Shown piece after piece: positions 7,075 to 10,273 of a stretch of 10,273 nt of DNA. The position numbers were made by a program, and so were the translations under genes. Each line of letters opens with the position of its first letter. Position 1 is the first letter of the stretch. The notes below the pieces were generated by a model. It did no database searches, was not told the DNA's origin, and saw only the letters and a list, made by a program, of their open reading frames with translations. The stretch comes from Pseudomonadota bacterium (GTDB lineage Bacteria > Pseudomonadota > Alphaproteobacteria > Acetobacterales > Acetobacteraceae). The DNA is taken from NCBI GenBank assembly GCA_021779655.1, contig JAJYAF010000046.1, forward strand, positions 1-10,273, in the 5' to 3' direction.

Positions 7075-7076
7075 AA

Positions 7077-7153
7077 TGGTGTCCCCGGCGGGATTCGAAC
7101 CCACGGCCCCAGGATTAGGAATCCTGTGCTCTATCCTGCTGAGCTACGGGGAC
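7077..7153 (-). tRNA. tRNA-Arg (anticodon CCT)
   Basis: The minus strand folds as a complete cloverleaf. The acceptor is GTCCCCG/CGGGGAC with discriminator A and an encoded CCA (7079-7077). The D arm is GCTC/GAGC and the anticodon arm CAGGA-TTCCTAA-TCCTG, whose loop gives anticodon CCT (reads AGG). The T arm is GTGGG-TTCGAAT-CCCGC. The gene starts 11 bases after the response-regulator stop codon on the same strand. Confidence 0.97.
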
Positions 7154-7163
7154 CAGCCAGGCG

Positions 7164-7192
7164 GCTATAGCCCATTCGCGCCCGGGGATAAA
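7164..7192 (-). promoter_or_regulatory. Possible tRNA promoter overlapping the end of the response regulator gene
   Basis: On the minus strand TTTATC (7192-7187) and TATAGC (7169-7164) are 17 bases apart, with about ten bases from the -10 to the tRNA 5' end. The -10 overlaps the TAG stop of the upstream gene. The matches to consensus are partial (three and four of six), and read-through from upstream is an alternative. Confidence 0.3.
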
Positions 7193-7914
7193 CCGGCCGA
7201 CTGGGAATGTTCCGCGGCCTCGAGGTCCAGGCGGTAGCCGCCGCCTTCGGTCAGCAGCAGACGGGAGCTTGAGGGATCGGGTTCGATCTTCTGCCGGAGG
7301 CGGTAGATATGCGTCTCCAGCGTATGGGTCGTCACCGCAGAATTGTACCCCCACACTTCATTGAGCAGCGTCTGCCTGGCGGCCGGACGGCCGGCGGCGC
7401 GGTAGAGGAATTTCAGGATCGCGGCCTCCTTGTCGGTCAGCCGGATGCGCTTGTTCCGGACCGGGTCCAGCAACTGGCGCGCCGCCGGGCGGAACATGTA
7501 AGGGCCGATGGTGAAGACCGCATCCTCGCTGCTTTCAAATGCGCGAAGCTGCGCGCGCAGGCGTGCCAGCAATTCGTTCAGCCGGAAAGGCTTGGCGATA
7601 TAGTCGTTGGCGCCGGAATCGAGACCCCGGACCACATCGGTCTCAGCGGTGGAGCGGGTGAGCATGATGATCGGTATCTTGATGCCCTCCTGCCGCAGCG
7701 CCCTGCAGAAATCCCGGCCATCGCCATCCGGCAGGCTGATATCCATCACCACGGCTGCAAAGCGAGGCCTGCCACCGCGCAGCAGCGCCGCCGCTTCCCC
7801 GAGCGACGAAGCAGCCACCGGCACAAACTCGCCATCGGCGGCGAGTTGGCCGATCAACTCCGAACGCAACGCAGCATCGTCGTCGATCACGAGAATAGGA
7901 TGCTGACCCGGCAT
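7165..7914 (-). CDS. OmpR/PhoB-family response regulator
   Basis: Two-component DNA-binding regulator of 249 residues. The receiver domain (about 6-122) has the acidic cluster Asp11-Asp13, phosphoacceptor Asp58 (VVMDISLPDGDG), Thr86 and Lys108 (AKPF), so phosphorylation should be functional. The winged-helix DNA-binding domain (about 132-230) has LTDKEAAILKFL, the recognition segment TTHTLETHIYRLRQKIEP and the wing LTEGGGYRL. No sensor kinase gene lies next to it in the window, so its signal is unknown. The ATG is preceded by AGGGGG. A TATAAA (7940-7935) about 20 bases upstream could be its -10 box, without a clear -35. It is divergent from ribA and followed closely by the tRNA. Confidence 0.95.
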   Translation of the reverse strand: MPGQHPILVIDDDAALRSELIGQLAADGEFVPVAASSLGEAAALLRGGRPRFAAVVMDISLPDGDGRDFCRALRQEGIKIPIIMLTRSTAETDVVRGLDSGANDYIAKPFRLNELLARLRAQLRAFESSEDAVFTIGPYMFRPAARQLLDPVRNKRIRLTDKEAAILKFLYRAAGRPAARQTLLNEVWGYNSAVTTHTLETHIYRLRQKIEPDPSSSRLLLTEGGGYRLDLEAAEHSQSAGLSPGANGL

Positions 7915-8105
7915 GAGCCCCCTTGGTTTGCCTGTTTATACAATATTTATGGATCGCTCATAGCGGAGCGGCAACGGGCCAGGCATGGCGCGCCGCAATT
8001 CCCATTCAAACCGGTATACCTTGATCCCGCCTTGTCGCAGTGCAGCACAAGGGAACCGTCCATTCTACCCGTTTTGACCGGAATTCACCTATAGCTTTGC
8101 CCTCG

Positions 8106-9248
8106 ATGACGCATTATTTCGAGACCATGACGCAGGATGCCGCCCGTTCCGATCCAGGTTTAGGCACACCGCGCACACGCGCGGTGCATCGTGCCATCGC
8201 GGAGGCAAGGCGGGGCGTGCCGGTGGTGCTGGCGGCGCGGCGCCCGCTGATCGTGGCACCGGCGGAGACAATCGGCGCGGAAGGGTTGTCTCTGATCGAC
8301 CGGCTCTCGCAAGGCCAGGCCGGTCTGCTGCTGGCTACCTCGCGCGCCGCCGCCGTGCTCCAGCACGATCCGCCGGATGGCAGGGACATCGTCGCACTGA
8401 AGCTGGCGCGGCCGCTTATCGATCCGGCCGCCCTGCGCCGGGCCGCCGACCCGACAATGGAACAGATTTTACCCCGGTTCGAAGCGATGCAGCCACCGGA
8501 AGCAGCTTCGGCCGCATTGGCCCTGGGCAAGCTCGCCCGGCTGCTGCCGGGGATGGTGGCAGCCCCGGTGCGGCCCGGCTGGGCCTCGCTGCCGGCGGGG
8601 GCCGATCTTCTCTCCGTGCCGGCGGAGGATCTGCTCGCCTATCCGGGCAGGCTTGCCGCCTCCCTCACCCAGGTGGCGGACGTGGCGGTACCGCTGGATG
8701 GCGCGCCAAACGCGCGGCTTATCGCGTTCCGGGCGCTCGACCAGGGCATAGAACACATGGCCATCCTGGTGGGCAATCCGGCGGCAGAGGAAGCCCCCCT
8801 GGTTCGTATCCACTCGGAATGCTTCACCGGAGACTTGCTGGGCTCGCTGCGTTGCGATTGCGGACCGCAGCTGCGGGGCGCGATTTCGCGCATGGCCGAG
8901 GAAGGCGCAGGGGCCGTGCTTTATTTGAGCCAGGAGGGCCGTGGGATCGGCCTGATCAACAAGTTGCGGGCTTATACGTTGCAGGATAGCGGACTGGACA
9001 CACTGGACGCCAACCGCGCGCTGGGCTGGCAGGCGGATGAACGCAACTTTCAGATCGCGGCCGCCATGCTGCGCGCGCTGGGGATGCCGCGCATAAGGCT
9101 GCTCACCAACAATCCGGAAAAAGTCGCGTCGCTGGCCGCTTGCGGCGTTGAAATCATCGCTCGGGTGCCGCATTCGTTCGAACCCAACGGCGTCAACAAC
9201 GTTTATCTTGCCACCAAAGCTTTGCGTTTCGGGCATTTGTTTGACTGA
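8106..9248 (+). CDS. ribA: GTP cyclohydrolase II with N-terminal extension
   Basis: Catalyses the first step of riboflavin synthesis: GTP to 2,5-diamino-6-ribosylamino-4(3H)-pyrimidinone 5'-phosphate. From the ATG at 8106 (380 residues) the GCHII domain covers about 200-380. Zinc ligands Cys239, Cys250 and Cys252 lie in HSECFTGDLLGSLRCDCG, followed by LSQEGRGIGLINKLRAY and LLTNNPEKV, all matching RibA. E. coli RibA is about 196 residues, so residues 1-190 are extra. Their start (RAVHRAIAEARRGVPVVLAA) recalls the layout of RibB but lacks its acidic DDEDRENEGD-type motif, so it is probably inactive. The start is uncertain: GTG 8040, ATG 8106 and ATG 8127 are in frame, and 8127 has a weak GAGA ahead. 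No FMN riboswitch was seen upstream. Confidence 0.93.
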   Translation: MTHYFETMTQDAARSDPGLGTPRTRAVHRAIAEARRGVPVVLAARRPLIVAPAETIGAEGLSLIDRLSQGQAGLLLATSRAAAVLQHDPPDGRDIVALKLARPLIDPAALRRAADPTMEQILPRFEAMQPPEAASAALALGKLARLLPGMVAAPVRPGWASLPAGADLLSVPAEDLLAYPGRLAASLTQVADVAVPLDGAPNARLIAFRALDQGIEHMAILVGNPAAEEAPLVRIHSECFTGDLLGSLRCDCGPQLRGAISRMAEEGAGAVLYLSQEGRGIGLINKLRAYTLQDSGLDTLDANRALGWQADERNFQIAAAMLRALGMPRIRLLTNNPEKVASLAACGVEIIARVPHSFEPNGVNNVYLATKALRFGHLFD

Positions 9249-9735
9249 GTTTCTGCTGCAAAAACACAACGTGCTAACCGGTGCCGGGCTGCGCTGCCGG
9301 GCGGCGATCGGCCGTTCCGGCAGGACGGCGGAAAAGCAGGAGGGCGATGGCGCAACGCCGATTGGGCTGCTGCGGCTGATGCGGGTGTTCTACCGCGCCG
9401 GACGGGTGAAGCCGCCAAAATGCGCCGTGCCGGTGGAGCCGATCGCGCCGGATGACGGCTGGTGCGATGACCCGGAGGATCCGCGCTATAACTGCCACGT
9501 GAAGATCCCGTATTACGGAAGGCACGAGGCGCTGTGGCGGCAGGATTCCGTCTATGACATCATCGGCGTGCTTGACTGGAATTTGCGCCCCGTCGTACCG
9601 CACCGGGGCTCGGCGATTTTCTTGCATGTCGCCACCCCTGATTATGCGCCGACCAGCGGTTGCATCGCGCTTTCCCTCCCCGACCTTGCTGACTGCCTGG
9701 CAGCCGGACTGACAGCAATCCGGGTGCTGGCTTAA
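9241..9735 (+). CDS. Small L,D-transpeptidase (YkuD-like) family protein
   Basis: Proteins of this family form or exchange 3-3 peptidoglycan cross-links or attach proteins to the wall. The 164 residues contain GRSGRTAEKQEGDGATPIG (25-42), DDGWCDDPEDPRYN (71-84), GSAIFLHVA with His129, and the nucleophile motif TSGCIALS with Cys141. This is a short, single-domain version; the usual SHGCIR is replaced by TSGCIA, so the Arg is absent. I see no signal peptide, so how it would reach the periplasm is unclear. The preferred start is TTG 9241, which overlaps the ribA stop by eight bases and gives the N-terminus the family similarity needs. GTG 9271 is an alternative, and an in-frame ATG at 9148 lies inside ribA. 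Neither preferred site has a strong ribosome site, so translation is probably coupled to ribA. Confidence 0.85.
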   Translation: MTEFLLQKHNVLTGAGLRCRAAIGRSGRTAEKQEGDGATPIGLLRLMRVFYRAGRVKPPKCAVPVEPIAPDDGWCDDPEDPRYNCHVKIPYYGRHEALWRQDSVYDIIGVLDWNLRPVVPHRGSAIFLHVATPDYAPTSGCIALSLPDLADCLAAGLTAIRVLA

Positions 9736-9787
9736 GCCGCCTACACCCGGTTGAGGGCGATCGGCGCGCAGGTCCCAGCAGGGAATG

Positions 9788-9819
9788 ATCGTTTTGCTGG
9801 CGAGAACGATGAACTTTTT
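9788..9819 (+). terminator. Possible terminator after the L,D-transpeptidase gene
   Basis: ATCGTT (9788-9793) and AACGAT (9805-9810) are perfect inverted arms around an 11-base loop, followed after four bases by TTTTT (9815-9819). The stem is only six pairs and not GC-rich. It lies about 50 bases after the stop codon. Confidence 0.35.
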
Positions 9820-9904
9820 GTTCTATTCCAGGTTGATCGCGCCATTTTATTCATCTCACCGGCGCGTCTGCCTGGTTGACCCGACGCGTTTCCGTCCCCA
9901 CTAT

Positions 9905-9929
9905 CAAAATGGTCACTGAAAAGTAACAG
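9905..9929. repeat. Possible IS21-type end remnant
   Basis: The string GGTCACTGAAAAGTAACA (9911-9928), read on the minus strand as TGTTACTTTTCAGTGACC, resembles from memory the short repeats found at ends of IS21-family elements in alphaproteobacteria. Only one copy is present and no istA or istB coding remains, so it is a weak call. Confidence 0.22.
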
Positions 9930-10049
9930 CCGGTTACCTGCCAAGGGTTCCGGGCAAGTGTTCCGGCAGGGGAAATCGGAGCAAGGGCGATCAAGGCCCG
10001 GCATTTCCGCCCAATGCTCGAATTTGCGGCCCATAAATTGAAGGATGAT

Positions 10050-10205
10050 ATGTCTACAGATCGGATCATGCCCACCCACGCGCGTTCCTGCCTGACGAAG
10101 TTCAAGCAGGCGTTGCGAACGGATTGGGCGGCGCGGCGCTTCAGCCTTCTAGAGCATTTCCACCTTGGCTGGAATCGGGTCTTCCGAAACGGGTTCGATC
10201 TGTGA
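10050..10205 (+). pseudogene. Short ORF apparently interrupted by the insertion element
   Basis: An ATG at 10050 with GAAGGA four bases upstream opens MSTDRIMPTHARSCLTKF. The frame continues past the TA at 10150-10151 where the insertion element seems to begin, then stops at 10205. Roughly the first 33 residues would be host-encoded and the rest would come from the element. I do not recognise the protein. It may be the 5' end of a gene broken by insertion, or a chance ORF. Confidence 0.25.
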
Positions 10206-10273
10206 TTCATGGACGTCCGGTTGGACGATCTGGAGGTCACGATGCTTTGGGAGCAAGGAAAGGCCTATTCACA
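10150..10273 (+). mobile_element. Left end of an IS630-like insertion element (runs off the window)
   Basis: IS630 elements insert at TA and duplicate it. TA at 10150-10151 is followed by GAGCATTTCCACCTTGGC, an IS630-like terminal sequence, and the transposase start lies about 90 bases inside, a normal distance. The right end is not visible, so the boundary is inferred. Confidence 0.55.
10242..10273 (+). CDS. IS630-family transposase, first ten codons only
   Basis: The ATG at 10242 follows a strong GGAGG (10232-10236) at five bases and encodes MLWEQGKAYS before the window ends. IS630 transposases commonly begin with a short leader followed by (G)KxYSxDLRxRV, so QGKAYS fits. The catalytic DDE domain lies outside the window. 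The family is suggested by ten residues plus the TA-flanked end upstream. Confidence 0.5.
   Translation, partial: MLWEQGKAYS

Larger units (their letters stand above)
9736..10149. other. Non-coding stretch with lower GC content
   Basis: Apart from a short interrupted ORF, no convincing gene is seen in these 414 bases. They are visibly less GC-rich than the flanking genes. They hold several small repeats: GTAAC-AGCCG-GTTAC (9923-9937), inverted arms CCTGCC/GGCAGG (9937-9942, 9965-9970) and GTTCCGG twice with a 13-base period (9947, 9960). Together with the adjacent insertion element this suggests acquired or decayed DNA. Confidence 0.5.

Noticed and set aside
7915..8105. FMN riboswitch upstream of ribA
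   Set aside because: None of the conserved FMN-element blocks were found. Only a CCTTGT/ACAAGG inverted repeat (8030-8052) and an AT-rich segment are present.
9741..10240. Two overlapping minus-strand frames (112 and 129 codons)
   Set aside because: They cross the inferred insertion-element boundary or a terminator-like hairpin, lack known motifs, and the longer one starts at a GTG inside the mobile element. Coding is not supported.

Overview
The window looks like chromosome of a GC-rich alphaproteobacterium, most likely Rhodospirillales and perhaps Acetobacteraceae. Grounds: a PhaR-type PHB regulator, a class III-like PHA synthase, a two-gene acyl-CoA dehydrogenase pair, an N-terminally extended GTP cyclohydrolase II and an IS630-type element, in a mostly GC-rich background. 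The assignment rests on protein-family resemblance read by eye, not on a database search.

Layout. (1) 1-2224, minus strand: a polyhydroxyalkanoate (PHA) operon read right to left. It holds a small coiled-coil protein (GTG start at 2224), a short class III-like PHA synthase with a complete Cys/Asp/His triad, and the N-terminal two thirds of acetyl-CoA acetyltransferase (phaA), cut by the window edge. The first two genes overlap out of frame by about 98 bases. (2) 2225-2443: divergent control region with TGC/GCA motifs like those bound by PhaR. (3) 2444-3064, plus: phaR, followed by a terminator-like hairpin and T tract. (4) 3186-3809, plus: secreted protein with a short ankyrin-like segment. 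(5) 3901-6217, plus: two acyl-CoA dehydrogenase genes one base apart. The first has FAD-domain motifs and a candidate catalytic Glu; the second lacks both, which suggests a heteromeric enzyme of the PimC/PimD or ChsE kind. An AT-rich island with a perfect TATAAT precedes them. (6) 6243-6998, minus: enoyl-CoA hydratase, convergent with the pair. (7) 7077-7153, minus: tRNA-Arg(CCT) with encoded CCA. (8) 7165-7914, minus: OmpR/PhoB-type response regulator. (9) 8106-9248, plus: ribA with an extra N-terminal region. (10) 9241-9735, plus: a small YkuD-type L,D-transpeptidase probably coupled to ribA. (11) 9736-10273: a visibly less GC-rich stretch without a convincing intact gene. It contains a hairpin with a T tract, a possible IS-end remnant, a short ORF with a good ribosome site, and the left end plus first ten codons of an IS630-like transposase that runs off the window.

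How the genes fit together: the left two thirds concern acyl-CoA chemistry. The dehydrogenase pair and the hydratase would carry out beta-oxidation steps that yield acetyl-CoA and hydroxyacyl-CoA. PhaA and the PhaC-like enzyme would turn such intermediates into storage polyester, and PhaR would tie expression to granule state. The tRNA, response regulator, ribA and L,D-transpeptidase are ordinary housekeeping genes. The right edge has been remodelled by insertion sequences.
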